This document shows, one piece after another, positions 8,459 through 17,736 of a DNA stretch of 64,000 nt. A model generated the notes under the pieces. That model was not told where the DNA came from. It did no database searches and was given only the letters and a program-made list of their open reading frames with translations. Position 1 is the stretch's first letter. Every line of letters begins with the position of its first letter. The stretch covers positions 1,488,001-1,552,000 of the forward strand of contig NZ_CP030929.1 of NCBI RefSeq assembly GCF_003325955.1, in the 5' to 3' direction. The translations under genes were made by a program, and so were the position numbers. The DNA comes from Aurantimicrobium sp. MWH-Uga1. Lineage in GTDB: Bacteria; Actinomycetota; Actinomycetes; Actinomycetales; Microbacteriaceae.

Positions 8459-9702
8459 CCAGTTTTGAAACACTCGCAGCTCAGCTAGATCAATCCGATC
8501 CGCTAGCTGTTCATCGTGCCAAGTTTTATGGAACAGACGAAGCAACCCGCACCTCCACACCCGGGATGCCTCTGGCGTACTTCGATGGCAACTCGTTGGG
8601 CCGCCCCATGCAGGCCAGCTTTGACCGCATTGAAGCTTTCTTACGTCACGACTGGGGAACACGCCTCATTCGAAGCTGGGACGAGCAGTGGCTCAACTTG
8701 CCGCTCGAACTCGGGAACAAAATTGGTAGTGCAGCTCTTGGTGCTGCACCTGGACAAACTTTCGTTGGGGACTCCACCAGCGTGCTGTTATACAAGATGG
8801 CGCGGGCTGCCATTGCCGCTCGACCAGGTCGGACCGAGATTGTTCTCGACACAGACAACTTCCCCACCGACCGCTACCTGCTTGAAGGTATCGCTGACGA
8901 ACTGAGCATGACGTTGGTGTGGATTGAGGTTGACGCCTCTGCAGGTGTTACGCCTGAACAGGTCGCTGCTGTTGTGAACTCCAACACCGCACTGGTTTTG
9001 CTGAGCCACGTTGCCTACCGCTCAGGCTTTATGGCTGATGCTCCTGCAATCACGAAAATCACCCACGACGCTGGCGCATTGATTGTGTGGGACCTCAGTC
9101 ACTCGGTTGGCTCTGTCGTAGTCGAGTTAGATAATTGGAACGTCGACATTGCCGTGGGATGCTCCTATAAGTACCTCTGCGGTGGCCCCGGTGCTCCTGC
9201 CTGGGCGTATGTGCGCAGAGACTTACAGACCCAGATTGAACAACCCATCCAAGGCTGGTGGGGAACTAAGAATATGTTCCTGATGGGTCCTGGCTATGAC
9301 CCTGAGAATGACCTGCGCCGCTTCATTACTGGCACCACGCCCGTTGTGGGAATGCAGGCCATGATTGACCCTGTTGAGCTCATCGGAGAAGTCAGTATTG
9401 AAGCCATCCGTGCCAAGTCCCTGCTGCTGACACAGTTCGTGATCGACTACACAGACGAAGTGTTAGCACCACTGGACGTGACCGTGGCAACGCCACGCGA
9501 CCCCGCCCAGCGTGGTGGCCATGTCACGTTGAACCACCCTCACATGCGTGAAGTAAATGCGTTGCTGTGGAAAGAAGACATCATTCCCGACTACCGCGAT
9601 CCCCACGGATTACGCATCGGATTATCGCCACTGACAACTTCTTTCCAGGAAGTCTTTCTTGGCATGGAGAGAGTCAAGGAGACACTGCTCTCCCTCCGAT
9701 AG
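8455..9702 (+). CDS. kynU: kynureninase
   Basis: 415 aa PLP enzyme cleaving L-kynurenine to anthranilate and alanine. The start is the ATG at 8455 in the ATGA overlap with the upstream amidohydrolase. Family features: YFDGNSLGRP near the N-terminus, WDLSHSVGS, and the PLP lysine K239 in CSYKYLCGGPGAP; the C-terminal HGLRIGLSPL is also typical. It completes a tryptophan to anthranilate route with kynA. No anthranilate-degrading genes are nearby, so anthranilate may be re-used for tryptophan synthesis or excreted (inference). Confidence 0.95.
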   Translation: MTSFETLAAQLDQSDPLAVHRAKFYGTDEATRTSTPGMPLAYFDGNSLGRPMQASFDRIEAFLRHDWGTRLIRSWDEQWLNLPLELGNKIGSAALGAAPGQTFVGDSTSVLLYKMARAAIAARPGRTEIVLDTDNFPTDRYLLEGIADELSMTLVWIEVDASAGVTPEQVAAVVNSNTALVLLSHVAYRSGFMADAPAITKITHDAGALIVWDLSHSVGSVVVELDNWNVDIAVGCSYKYLCGGPGAPAWAYVRRDLQTQIEQPIQGWWGTKNMFLMGPGYDPENDLRRFITGTTPVVGMQAMIDPVELIGEVSIEAIRAKSLLLTQFVIDYTDEVLAPLDVTVATPRDPAQRGGHVTLNHPHMREVNALLWKEDIIPDYRDPHGLRIGLSPLTTSFQEVFLGMERVKETLLSLR

Positions 9703-9746
9703 GATTGAGGTATTCCCTTACTCGCGAAATCGCTGGAGTCGCCCCC

Positions 9747-9995
9747 ATGCCCACCATCGTTGTCGAGGTAATGCCCAAGGCTGAAATTCTTGACCCACAG
9801 GGCAAGGCAGTCGCTGGCGCTCTTACCCGCCTAGGTCATAACCAATTCACCGGTGTTCGCATCGGCAAGCGCTTCGAGCTCACCGTTGACGGCCCTGTCA
9901 CTGCTGAAACCCTGGAAGCCGTCAAGACCATCGCGGAGGACATCCTCTCGAACTCGGTCATCGAAGATGTCGTCAGCATCTCCGAGGCCAAGTAA
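9747..9995 (+). CDS. purS: phosphoribosylformylglycinamidine synthase subunit PurS
   Basis: 82 aa from ATG 9747 (GGAG upstream). Short alpha/beta protein with the PurS signature: PTIVVEVMPKAEILDPQG, VRIGKRFELTVDGP and a C-terminal VIEDVVSI strand. PurS bridges PurQ and PurL in the three-subunit FGAM synthase (fourth step of IMP synthesis). Stop overlaps the purQ start (TAATG), giving coupled expression. An in-frame upstream extension would run into kynU and is rejected. Confidence 0.95.
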   Translation: MPTIVVEVMPKAEILDPQGKAVAGALTRLGHNQFTGVRIGKRFELTVDGPVTAETLEAVKTIAEDILSNSVIEDVVSISEAK

Positions 9996-10696
9996 TGCGC
10001 GTCGGAGTCATCACCTTCCCCGGCTCACTTGATGAGCGTGACGCGCAGCGTGCGGTCAAGCTAGCTGGTGGAACTCCCGTTGCCCTCTGGCACGGTGCGC
10101 ACAATCTCGAAGGCGTGGAAGCAATCATTCTTCCCGGTGGATTTAGCTACGGCGACTACCTGCGTGCAGGCTCTATTGCCAGCCACGCCCCCATCATGGC
10201 TGAGGTCATTGACGCAGCTCACAAGGGTATGCCTGTCCTCGGTATTTGTAACGGATTCCAGATGCTGGCAGAGGCACGCCTGGTTCCCGGTGCTCACACT
10301 CGCAATGACTGCCAGACTTTTGTTCGTCGCGATCAGAAGCTCGTCGTGGAGAACAACAACACGGCGTGGACGAAAGACTTTGCCCAGGGTGAAGAAATCA
10401 TTATTCCCCTCAAGAACGCAGATGGCCGCTTCGTCGCTGATGCAGACACCATCAAACGGATTGAAGACAACGGTCAAGTCACCTTCCGCTATGTCGGCGT
10501 GAACCCCAACGGTTCACTCGATGACATTGCCGGTGTGTCGAACGAAGCCGGAAACGTGGTTGGTTTGATGCCTCACCCCGAGCACGCAGTGGAGCCAGGC
10601 TTTGGCCCCGACACTGCGGTAGCAATGCGCTCAGGTCTTGATGGGCTCAAATTCTTTACTTCCGTCATCCAAAGCACGATCCTGTCCAAGGCATAG
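9995..10696 (+). CDS. purQ: phosphoribosylformylglycinamidine synthase subunit PurQ (glutaminase)
   Basis: 233 aa class I glutamine amidotransferase supplying ammonia to PurL. Nucleophile C85 in VLGICNGFQML, ILPGGFSYGDYLR near residue 46, and the His/Glu part of the triad in LMPHPEHAVE near the C-terminus. ATG overlaps the purS stop. The small-PurL system (PurS + PurQ + PurL) is the bacterial alternative to the large single-chain enzyme. Confidence 0.96.
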   Translation: MRVGVITFPGSLDERDAQRAVKLAGGTPVALWHGAHNLEGVEAIILPGGFSYGDYLRAGSIASHAPIMAEVIDAAHKGMPVLGICNGFQMLAEARLVPGAHTRNDCQTFVRRDQKLVVENNNTAWTKDFAQGEEIIIPLKNADGRFVADADTIKRIEDNGQVTFRYVGVNPNGSLDDIAGVSNEAGNVVGLMPHPEHAVEPGFGPDTAVAMRSGLDGLKFFTSVIQSTILSKA

Positions 10697-10701
10697 GCTT
10701 C

Positions 10702-11193
10702 GTGAACGCAGCAAACACAGCACACGCCCCGGGCTTCACTCCCCGCAAGCTCTATTTTGTTCTCGCCATTGCGGAAGCATGCACCTGGACACTGTTGATC
10801 ACTGGCTTGATCTTGCGAGCTACCACCGGCATTGACCAAACCTTATTCACCACCATCGGTGGACTACACGGTTTCGTATTTATTGCCTATGGCGCAACCT
10901 CCATCCTCATCGCCTTCAACCAGCGCTGGGGATTCTGGATGGGTTTGCTTGCCGTCATCACGGCAATCCTGCCCTATGCCACCATTCCTTTCGAACTTGT
11001 TCAAGCCAAGCGCGGAGCACTCGAAGGACCCTGGCGCCGTGAGGCAACGGATGATCCACGTGATGCCCGTCCGTTAGACCGACTTTTCCGCTGGTTCTTG
11101 AACCACCCGATTTTGTTGATACTGGTCATTGTTCTGGCGATTGTCGCCGTCTTCACAACTTTGCTCATCCTCGGTCCTCCCGGGGGACGCTAA
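10702..11193 (+). CDS. DUF3817 integral membrane protein
   Basis: 163 aa from GTG 10702, 5 bp after purQ. Three hydrophobic helices in the N-terminal 100 residues ([59 protein letters not shown]), a charged loop, and a final helix near 133-156. The GLHGFVF...F stretch and size fit DUF3817, often found beside actinobacterial purine genes. Biochemical role unknown; location between purQ and purL suggests only co-expression. Confidence 0.85.
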   Translation: MNAANTAHAPGFTPRKLYFVLAIAEACTWTLLITGLILRATTGIDQTLFTTIGGLHGFVFIAYGATSILIAFNQRWGFWMGLLAVITAILPYATIPFELVQAKRGALEGPWRREATDDPRDARPLDRLFRWFLNHPILLILVIVLAIVAVFTTLLILGPPGGR

Positions 11194-11242
11194 AGATAAT
11201 GAGCACTCTCACTTTTCCCACCCACATGAAGGGACTTCACGC

Positions 11243-13534
11243 GTGAGCAACCACGTCGCCGACACCGTAGAGAACGCCATCGCAACCCCCGACAAGGTTC
11301 AGCCCTACGGCGCCCTTGGCCTCAAGGATGACGAGTACGCCAAGATTCGTGAAATCCTCGGTCGCCGCCCCACCTCCGGTGAGCTGGCGATGTATTCGGT
11401 GATGTGGAGTGAGCACTGCTCCTACAAGTCTTCGAAGATTTACCTTCGTCAGTTTGGCCAGAAGGTCAGCGAGAAGATGAAAGAAAAGCTGATGGTCGGC
11501 ATGGGCGAGAATGCCGGTGTTGTCGATGTCGGCGAAGGCTGGGCTGTCACCTTTAAGGTGGAGAGCCACAACCACCCCAGCTACATCGAGCCTTTCCAGG
11601 GTGCTGCCACCGGTGTGGGTGGAATCGTCCGTGACATCATCTCGATGGGTGCACGACCCGTAGCTGTGATGGACCAGCTTCGCTTTGGTGCCATTGACCA
11701 CCCTGACACTCCTCGTGTACTCCACGGTGTTGTCGGCGGTATTAGCTTCTATGGCAACTGCCTGGGGCTACCCAACATTGGTGGCGAGACCTACTTCGAC
11801 TCTTGCTACCAGGGCAACCCACTCGTGAACGCGCTTTCTGTTGGTGTGCTGCGTCACGAAGACCTTCACCTGGCAAACGCTTCTGGTGTTGGCAACAAGA
11901 TTGTTCTCTTCGGTGCTCGCACCGGTGGTGATGGTATCGGTGGCGCTTCGATTCTTGCCTCTGACTCGTTCGATTCCACCGGACCCACCAAGCGTCCTGC
12001 TGTTCAGGTAGGAGACCCCTTCGCTGAGAAGGTGCTCATCGAGTGCTGCCTGGAGCTCTACCGAGAAGGCCTCGTTGAAGGTATTCAAGACCTTGGTGCT
12101 GCAGGTATTTCTTGTGCAACAAGTGAGCTCGCCTCCAACGGTGACGGTGGCATGTTTGTTGAACTCGACAATGTTCTGCTGCGCGACCCCACCCTCACAG
12201 CTGAAGAAATTCTCATGTCAGAGAGCCAAGAACGCATGATGGCTGTAGTCAAGCCTGAACTGCTCGATCAGTTCATGGCTGTGGTGAACAAGTGGGATGT
12301 GGAAACCAGTGTTCTCGGTGAAGTGACCGACACCGGTCGTCTCGTGATCCACCACGGTGGCGAAGAAATCGTGAACGTGGACCCTCGCACCGTCGCAATC
12401 GACGGTCCTGTTTATGAGCGTCCCGTTGCATACCCCACATGGATTGATGCTCTCAACGCAGACTCTGCTGACAAGCTCGCTCGCCCACAGAGTGGTGCAG
12501 AGCTCAAGGATCAGTTCTTGAAGCTTGTTGCAAGCCCGAACTTGGCAGACAAGTCCCTGATCACCACCCAGTATGACTACTTCGTGATGGGAAACACCGC
12601 GCTCAGTTTCCCTGACGACGCCGGCATGATTCGCGTCGACGAAGAATCCGGTCTCGGCTTTGCTATCGCCACCGATGCCAACGGTCGCTACTGCCAGCTT
12701 GACCCCTATAACGGTGCTCGTTTGGCTCTTGCAGAGGCATACCGCAACGTTGCCGTCTCAGGTGCTGTTCCTGCAGCGGTTACTGACTGCCTCAACTTCG
12801 GTTCTCCCGAGAACCCCGAAGTAATGTGGCAGTTCAAGCAAGCTGTTGCTGGTTTGGCCGATGGTTGCTTGGAGCTCGAGATTCCCGTCACGGGTGGAAA
12901 CGTCTCCTTCTATAACCAGACCGGTGATGCACCTATTCACCCCACTCCTGTGGTGGGCGTGCTCGGTGTGATTGATGACGTTGCTCGCCGTATTCCTTCC
13001 GCATGGCAGGACGAAGGAAACAACATCTACCTCCTCGGCTACACTCGCACCGAGCTTGATGGTTCGGCATGGGCTGGCACAATCCACAACCACCTCGGTG
13101 GTGTTCCACCCGTTGTTGATCTGGCTCAAGAAAAAGAGTTAGCAGATCTTCTCCAGGGCGCTGCTATTGAAAGCTTGATCCTTTCTGCCCATGACCTCAG
13201 CGACGGTGGTCTGGGACAGGCGCTTGCTGAGTCCGTCATGCGCTTCGGCGTTGGCGCACGCGTCTGGCTCGATGAAATCATCGAGCGCGATGGTGTGGAC
13301 GCCGCTACTGCGCTGTTCTCTGAATCAACAGGTCGTGTGATCGTCTCTGTTCCACGCGAAGATGATGTTCGCTTTATCGGTCTGTGTGAAGCACGAAACT
13401 ATCCCGTCTTACGTATCGGTGTGACCGATCAAGGCGGAGCAGACGCCAAGCTTGATGTTCAGGGCCTGTTCGAGGTTTCTGTCGCTGAGATTCGCCAGCG
13501 CAGCAACGAAACGTTGCCCAAGTATTTCGGTTAG
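11243..13534 (+). CDS. purL: phosphoribosylformylglycinamidine synthase subunit PurL
   Basis: 763 aa, small-type PurL. GTG at 11243 is chosen because AAGGG lies upstream and the protein then begins with typical helices; more upstream sequence in this frame overlaps the DUF3817 gene. Signatures: [35 protein letters not shown] with the ATP/Mg site, [13 protein letters not shown], and the second-half repeat [11 protein letters not shown]. Catalyses FGAR to FGAM using ammonia from PurQ. Followed 19 bp downstream by an aldo/keto reductase gene. Confidence 0.96.
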   Translation: MSNHVADTVENAIATPDKVQPYGALGLKDDEYAKIREILGRRPTSGELAMYSVMWSEHCSYKSSKIYLRQFGQKVSEKMKEKLMVGMGENAGVVDVGEGWAVTFKVESHNHPSYIEPFQGAATGVGGIVRDIISMGARPVAVMDQLRFGAIDHPDTPRVLHGVVGGISFYGNCLGLPNIGGETYFDSCYQGNPLVNALSVGVLRHEDLHLANASGVGNKIVLFGARTGGDGIGGASILASDSFDSTGPTKRPAVQVGDPFAEKVLIECCLELYREGLVEGIQDLGAAGISCATSELASNGDGGMFVELDNVLLRDPTLTAEEILMSESQERMMAVVKPELLDQFMAVVNKWDVETSVLGEVTDTGRLVIHHGGEEIVNVDPRTVAIDGPVYERPVAYPTWIDALNADSADKLARPQSGAELKDQFLKLVASPNLADKSLITTQYDYFVMGNTALSFPDDAGMIRVDEESGLGFAIATDANGRYCQLDPYNGARLALAEAYRNVAVSGAVPAAVTDCLNFGSPENPEVMWQFKQAVAGLADGCLELEIPVTGGNVSFYNQTGDAPIHPTPVVGVLGVIDDVARRIPSAWQDEGNNIYLLGYTRTELDGSAWAGTIHNHLGGVPPVVDLAQEKELADLLQGAAIESLILSAHDLSDGGLGQALAESVMRFGVGARVWLDEIIERDGVDAATALFSESTGRVIVSVPREDDVRFIGLCEARNYPVLRIGVTDQGGADAKLDVQGLFEVSVAEIRQRSNETLPKYFG

Positions 13535-13553
13535 TTTCATCTCTGGAGGCATC

Positions 13554-14390
13554 ATGACTTTACCTGTTGGCGGCCCTCGACTAGAGATGAATGACGGATT
13601 GGTCATTCCTCAAATTGGCTATGGCGTATACAAGGTCGATGATGAGGTTGCTGAAGAGACCGTAGTGACAGCGCTGGGTTCCGGCTACCGCCACATTGAT
13701 ACTGCGTCTCTCTATGAGAACGAGAGAGGTGTCGGGGCAGCTGTCGCCGCATCAGGTATCCCACGTGAAGAAATCTTCATCACAACCAAACTCTGGAACA
13801 CTGACCAAGCTCCAGAGGATGCTTGGAAAGCAATCCACAAAAGCCTTGATCTTCTCGGCATGGACTACGTGGATTTGTATTTGATTCATTGGCCGTCTCC
13901 CTGGAGAGGCAACTTCCTTTCTGCCTGGGAAACCCTCATTGAGATGCGCGATAAAGGTCTGGTGAAGTCAATCGGTGTCTCCAACTTCGAAGAAGAACAC
14001 CTCACTGAGATCATTTCGGCAACCGGGGTTGTTCCTGCGGTCAACCAGATTGAACTTCATCCCTATCTCCAACAGGATGCTCTTTCGCAAGTCGACTCAC
14101 AGCTGGGAATACTCACCGAAGCGTGGTCTCCACTAGGTCGTGGAGCAGCTTTAGAAGATGCTGTTTTGAGCTCTATTGCTCTCAAGCACAACGTCAGCAT
14201 TGCCCAGGTCATTATTCGCTGGCACATTCAATCCAGACGAGTTGTCATCCCTAAGTCAGTGATGACCTCTCGAATTCAATCCAACTTTGATGTGTTCGGT
14301 TTCGAGCTTGATCAGGATGATCTTGCAGCAATCAAGACTCTGAACACAGACAGTCGTATCGGTCCAGATCCCAAGACTGCTGACTTTTAA
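13554..14390 (+). CDS. aldo/keto reductase
   Basis: 278 aa, start ATG 13554 with GGAGG 4 nt upstream. Catalytic tetrad: D49 and Y54 in RHIDTASLYENE, K79 in ITTKLW, H112 in YLIHWP; NADPH-loop VIPKSVMTSRIQSN near the C-terminus. Closest to the 2,5-diketo-gluconate reductase/morphine-dehydrogenase-like branch common in Actinobacteria, probably a broad NADPH aldehyde/ketone reductase. Substrate unknown. Confidence 0.92.
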   Translation: MTLPVGGPRLEMNDGLVIPQIGYGVYKVDDEVAEETVVTALGSGYRHIDTASLYENERGVGAAVAASGIPREEIFITTKLWNTDQAPEDAWKAIHKSLDLLGMDYVDLYLIHWPSPWRGNFLSAWETLIEMRDKGLVKSIGVSNFEEEHLTEIISATGVVPAVNQIELHPYLQQDALSQVDSQLGILTEAWSPLGRGAALEDAVLSSIALKHNVSIAQVIIRWHIQSRRVVIPKSVMTSRIQSNFDVFGFELDQDDLAAIKTLNTDSRIGPDPKTADF

Positions 14391-14618
14391 GTGGCTGGGG
14401 GAATTGTGGACTTTGTATTACCAATACTCATTACTGCTTTTTGGGGTGCAATTGCGGTAGGGATGTTGATCCGATTTACGCGAGCAAAGAAGGGTAAACG
14501 AATCAGAACTGCCGCAGAACCTCTCGTAGCAGCAGCCGAGTCGTACCAGGAGAATCTCATTGGTAAAACAGGCATGCAAAATCTCAACGAAGCTTCGGAT
14601 TTGGATCAATCCAAGTAG
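14391..14618 (+). CDS. small single-pass membrane protein, unknown function
   Basis: 75 aa if translated from GTG 14391, directly after the aldo/keto reductase stop; a GTG at 14406 preceded by GGGGGA is an equally good start. One hydrophobic helix (VLPILITAFWGAIAVGMLI), a basic stop-transfer stretch (RFTRAKKGKRIR) and an Ala/Glu-rich cytosolic tail. Expected topology is N-out, C-in. No family recognised. Confidence 0.6.
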   Translation: MAGGIVDFVLPILITAFWGAIAVGMLIRFTRAKKGKRIRTAAEPLVAAAESYQENLIGKTGMQNLNEASDLDQSK

Positions 14619-14627
14619 TAACTGCTC

Positions 14628-15080
14628 TTACAGAGTTTTGATTGCCAGACTGTTGAGTTCCTGACCAACCTGATATTGCTCACCGAGTACTAGCCGTCCT
14701 TCAATGGTGAGGCTGGTGCGATATTCATTGCTGTCGCCGATGCGTTCAAGCTTCACTAACGGCACAAATGTTTCTGGGGTGAGGATTCCCCCTTGCGCGA
14801 TGAGGAGAGTTCCCGCTCCATTCTGCAGTTCGATGAGTGGGTTCTTGAGCACGATGTTCATCATGCCCCAATGGCCACTAAGCTTGGCAGTTCCTTGGAA
14901 CTGTAATGTTCCAGTTGCGGTTTCAGCATCAAAGTTCGAGGCAGCGCTGTCTTCACTAAATGTGAATAGATTGCCTTCAAACGCAGCAGGAAAGTCTGCT
15001 TCGATAAGGCCATCTTCAATGCCGCGCAAATAACCCAATAATGAATCTTTGATGCCCCACTGGAGCTGGTATTGATTCAT
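14628..15080 (-). CDS. HtaA-domain protein without signal peptide
   Basis: 150 aa, ATG 15080 with GAGG 7 nt upstream. The chain reads as one HtaA domain (the haem-binding fold of corynebacterial surface proteins): LQWGIKDSLLGYLRG, then FEGNLFTF, ATGTLQFQGTAKLSGHWGMMNI, NPLIEL and GTLLIA, ending in a LTIEGRLVLGEQYQ-type segment. Unlike HtaA/HtaB there is no signal peptide, no second domain and no membrane anchor, so it looks cytoplasmic. Next to chorismate mutase on the same strand. A haem role is only a family-based suggestion. Confidence 0.75.
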   Translation of the reverse strand: MNQYQLQWGIKDSLLGYLRGIEDGLIEADFPAAFEGNLFTFSEDSAASNFDAETATGTLQFQGTAKLSGHWGMMNIVLKNPLIELQNGAGTLLIAQGGILTPETFVPLVKLERIGDSNEYRTSLTIEGRLVLGEQYQVGQELNSLAIKTL

Positions 15081-15082
15081 GT

Positions 15083-15385
15083 TTAGCCTCGCGCTTGCAC
15101 GTGGTGATGAATAACTTCTTCCACAACAAAGTGGAACCACTTCTCGGCAAAGGTGGGATCCAAGTTGGCCTCCTCTGCCAGTGCACGCAGTCTGGCAACC
15201 TGGCGAGCTTCACGCTCGGGGTCTGAGGGTGGAAGGTTGTTGGCAGCTTTGAGGGTTCCGACCTTTTGAGTGAACTTAAATCGTTCAGCAAGCATGTGAA
15301 TGAGAGCAGCATCGATGTTATCGATGCTCTCGCGAATGCCTGCAAGCTCTGCTGCGACCTCAGGGGTCATCTCGTTCTGCGCCAT
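15083..15385 (-). CDS. chorismate mutase (AroQ type)
   Basis: 100 aa all-helical protein converting chorismate to prephenate for Phe/Tyr synthesis. Typical N-terminal ELAGIRESIDNIDAALIHMLAERF, a K-x6-K helix and DPEREARQVARL. No signal peptide, so a cytoplasmic monofunctional enzyme. ATG at 15385 lies 6 nt after a TACCCT -10 box (15392-15397), suggesting a leaderless transcript that also covers the HtaA-domain gene 2 bp downstream. Confidence 0.9.
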   Translation of the reverse strand: MAQNEMTPEVAAELAGIRESIDNIDAALIHMLAERFKFTQKVGTLKAANNLPPSDPEREARQVARLRALAEEANLDPTFAEKWFHFVVEEVIHHHVQARG

Positions 15386-15409
15386 AGATTCAGGGTAGCG
15401 CAGGAGTGA

Positions 15410-16324
15410 TTACTTCTGAGCTTGCCTGCGCATGATGAGCACACCAGCAATGACGATGGCGCCACCGACTGGTTCATACCAGTGCAGACTTTCGCCGAGA
15501 AAGACAACACCAAGCATGATTCCAACAATCGGCATCACATAGGTCACCGAGGATGCGCGAGTGGGGCCCCAGGAATCAAGAACATCGTTGAACCACAAAT
15601 AAGCGAGGCCTGTTCCACCAAAGCCGATGATCGAAATAGCAACAATGCTCGTCCAATCAATCGTGAGTGGACCGGTTGCTAAGAATGGTGTGAGCAACAG
15701 CATGAAGAAAGCTGCCGCTCCCACTTCGATAATCGAGATGGCCTTGGCTGAAACGCCACGGGGGAAGACAAACTTCTTCAGATAAGTTCCTGAGAATCCA
15801 TACATCACAGCTGCGCTCAGTGCGGCAATCTGGCCCCAGAAGCCACCGCCTAAGTCTGTAATTGTCCAGGGTGCGATAACCACGACAAGTCCTGCCAGAC
15901 CAACCAGCACACCAACTGCCTGGTTGCGATTGAAGTTCTCAACCCGCAACACATATACAGCAATGATGGCGGTCATGATGGGCGTCAGGCCGTTGTAAAT
16001 GGTGGCAACGGCAGAGGTGATGTATTGCTCAGCCCAGGGGAAAAAGATGAAGGGGATACCAATACCGATGATTCCGGCGACCGCGATGTGGCCCCAGAGC
16101 TTGAGGTCTTTGGGTAGTTGTTCTCGGCTAATCAGCCAGAACACCAACATGAACACACCACCGGCAACCACGCGTGACCATGCTATTTGCCCCCAGCTCA
16201 GGGTGTCCAGAGCAATCTTGATAAAGAAGAAACTCGAACCCCACAACAACGCCAACGCCACAAACTTGAAAACAATAATTGCCGGAGATTGGCCACGTTT
16301 AGTCGTAGCAGCTGGGGAAGTCAT
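15410..16324 (-). CDS. EamA/DMT-superfamily transporter
   Basis: 304 aa with about ten hydrophobic helices in two EamA repeats; conserved LWGSSFFFIKIAL in the first and LGVVFLGESLHWYEPVGGAIVIAGV in the second. Members export amino acids, metabolites or drugs across the plasma membrane; the substrate here is unknown. TAGGCT lies 9 nt before the ATG. Different in sequence from the other DMT protein at 22239-23162. Confidence 0.9.
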   Translation of the reverse strand: MTSPAATTKRGQSPAIIVFKFVALALLWGSSFFFIKIALDTLSWGQIAWSRVVAGGVFMLVFWLISREQLPKDLKLWGHIAVAGIIGIGIPFIFFPWAEQYITSAVATIYNGLTPIMTAIIAVYVLRVENFNRNQAVGVLVGLAGLVVVIAPWTITDLGGGFWGQIAALSAAVMYGFSGTYLKKFVFPRGVSAKAISIIEVGAAAFFMLLLTPFLATGPLTIDWTSIVAISIIGFGGTGLAYLWFNDVLDSWGPTRASSVTYVMPIVGIMLGVVFLGESLHWYEPVGGAIVIAGVLIMRRQAQK

Positions 16325-16403
16325 AGCTATCTCAGCCTAGACCCGTGTGTACTCGTTCGGGTGTAAACGACCAAAGAATTATGCCCGATTGGTCAGACAG
16401 GGA

Positions 16404-16727
16404 CTATTTATTCAGATCTGCTTCAGCGCGTTGGCGCCAGATATCAAGAGTGTTGTCATTGATAGCTTGCTGAGCAGTTGCCACTTCAGCAGGAGTAACA
16501 AGGCCACTTTCCACAGCACTGGAAATATCTGCCGTCGAGAGAAGAACTGCCGCGAGTAAAACTCCTTTAGCACTGACATCTGCTGGAAGTATTTTCGTCA
16601 GAATGTCGTTCGTTGCTGACGGGGTAACGGCGGGCTTAGCTTCTGCGGCGCAGGCAGATAGACCAGCTACAGCAACTGTAATCAATCCAATAACTGCGAC
16701 CGCGCGCAACCAAGATTTTCTGTTCAC
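16404..16727 (-). CDS. short lipoprotein, unknown function
   Basis: 107 aa. N-terminal MNRKSWLR, a hydrophobic stretch and lipobox LSAC indicate lipid anchoring to the outer face of the membrane. The mature part contains ADISSAVESGLVTPAEVATAQ, which resembles QDVSEAIEVGIIDPAIVQ in the protein encoded 12 bp upstream. Same strand and spacing suggest an operon. No known family recognised. Confidence 0.7.
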   Translation of the reverse strand: MNRKSWLRAVAVIGLITVAVAGLSACAAEAKPAVTPSATNDILTKILPADVSAKGVLLAAVLLSTADISSAVESGLVTPAEVATAQQAINDNTLDIWRQRAEADLNK

Positions 16728-16739
16728 GTATTGCTCACG

Positions 16740-17690
16740 TTAGCGGTTATTTTTATTTGAGTTACCCTGTCCCTGGCCACCAGGGTTGGCAGGCTTTCCA
16801 GCATTTCCGGATTTACCCGGAGCTTGCTCGACACTGATGCCTGGACCTTGCTGAGTTGACGACTCTGGCGAGACAACGTCTTGCTGTCCTGGAGTTTGAG
16901 GCACAACAGTGTTGCTAGATCCATTCTTGTTTTGTTGTGCTTGTTCTGGCAAAGCAGGTGCCTGAGCACGCCCACGAACTTCGCCTACGACAGCGTTCAG
17001 TCGAGCTTGAACCTCTGGTGTTGCTCCCGCAACTCCAGAGGAAACAGCGGCTTCAAGTTTTGCCGTTGCACGGACGAGGTGAGCCTCAAGTTCTGCGCGC
17101 TGAGCCTCTAGTTCTGCTAGGGCAGAAGCTTGTTCTTCTTCAGGAAGAGTCGCAACTGCAGCAATAGCTTCATCCAGTGTGGCAAGTTCTGCTTGTGCGT
17201 GGGCTATTTGAAGCTGGAAACCAAGTGTGCGTGCACATGAGGAAGTGGATTGTCCATCAGTCCGACAGAGTTCAAAATCTGCACGAATTGCTTCAAAAGC
17301 TGCGGCCCAAGCTGGCTCCTCTTCAGTCCATGCATCGCTTTCTTCAGCCAAGTTTTCATCTATGAGATCGGCGAGCTCTGTATCGGTTGGGGCCGTAGTT
17401 TCCTCAGGTGACGGAGTTGAGGTTGGATCTGTGACTGTTTCTTCGACGACCTGCACAATTGCAGGATCAATAATTCCTACCTCGATCGCTTCTGATACAT
17501 CCTGCTGAAGCTCTGCCAAGAGCACTGGATCAGTAACCGTGGTGTCTAACCCGCTGAGAGAGGTCTGTATCAGCGTTTCAGTGACTGCATCACTCGTTTC
17601 GGCATACGCTGCATTGACTCCAAGACCAAAGACGAGGGCAGGAACAGTTGCACAAACAGTAAGTGCGGAAACGATTAAGCGATGTGTCAT
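16740..17690 (-). CDS. secreted coiled-coil protein with low-complexity C-terminus, unknown function
   Basis: 316 aa from ATG 17690, placed at the signal peptide (MTHRLIVSALTVCATVPALVFG...AYA). The mature chain is acidic with Thr/Pro/Glu-rich linkers, then a helical Ala/Glu-rich coiled-coil region (IAHAQAELATLDEAIAAVAT onwards), then a Gly/Asn/Gln/Pro-rich tail ending GQGQGNSNKNNR. Two cysteines (ELCRTDG, SSCART) may form a disulphide. Co-directional with the lipoprotein gene 12 bp downstream. Probably an envelope or extracellular protein; no domain recognised. The ribosome site is weak. Confidence 0.7.
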   Translation of the reverse strand: MTHRLIVSALTVCATVPALVFGLGVNAAYAETSDAVTETLIQTSLSGLDTTVTDPVLLAELQQDVSEAIEVGIIDPAIVQVVEETVTDPTSTPSPEETTAPTDTELADLIDENLAEESDAWTEEEPAWAAAFEAIRADFELCRTDGQSTSSCARTLGFQLQIAHAQAELATLDEAIAAVATLPEEEQASALAELEAQRAELEAHLVRATAKLEAAVSSGVAGATPEVQARLNAVVGEVRGRAQAPALPEQAQQNKNGSSNTVVPQTPGQQDVVSPESSTQQGPGISVEQAPGKSGNAGKPANPGGQGQGNSNKNNR

Positions 17691-17736
17691 TCTTGTAGTA
17701 TTCCAAACTAATCTGTTTATTACCTGTGCGTGGTGA

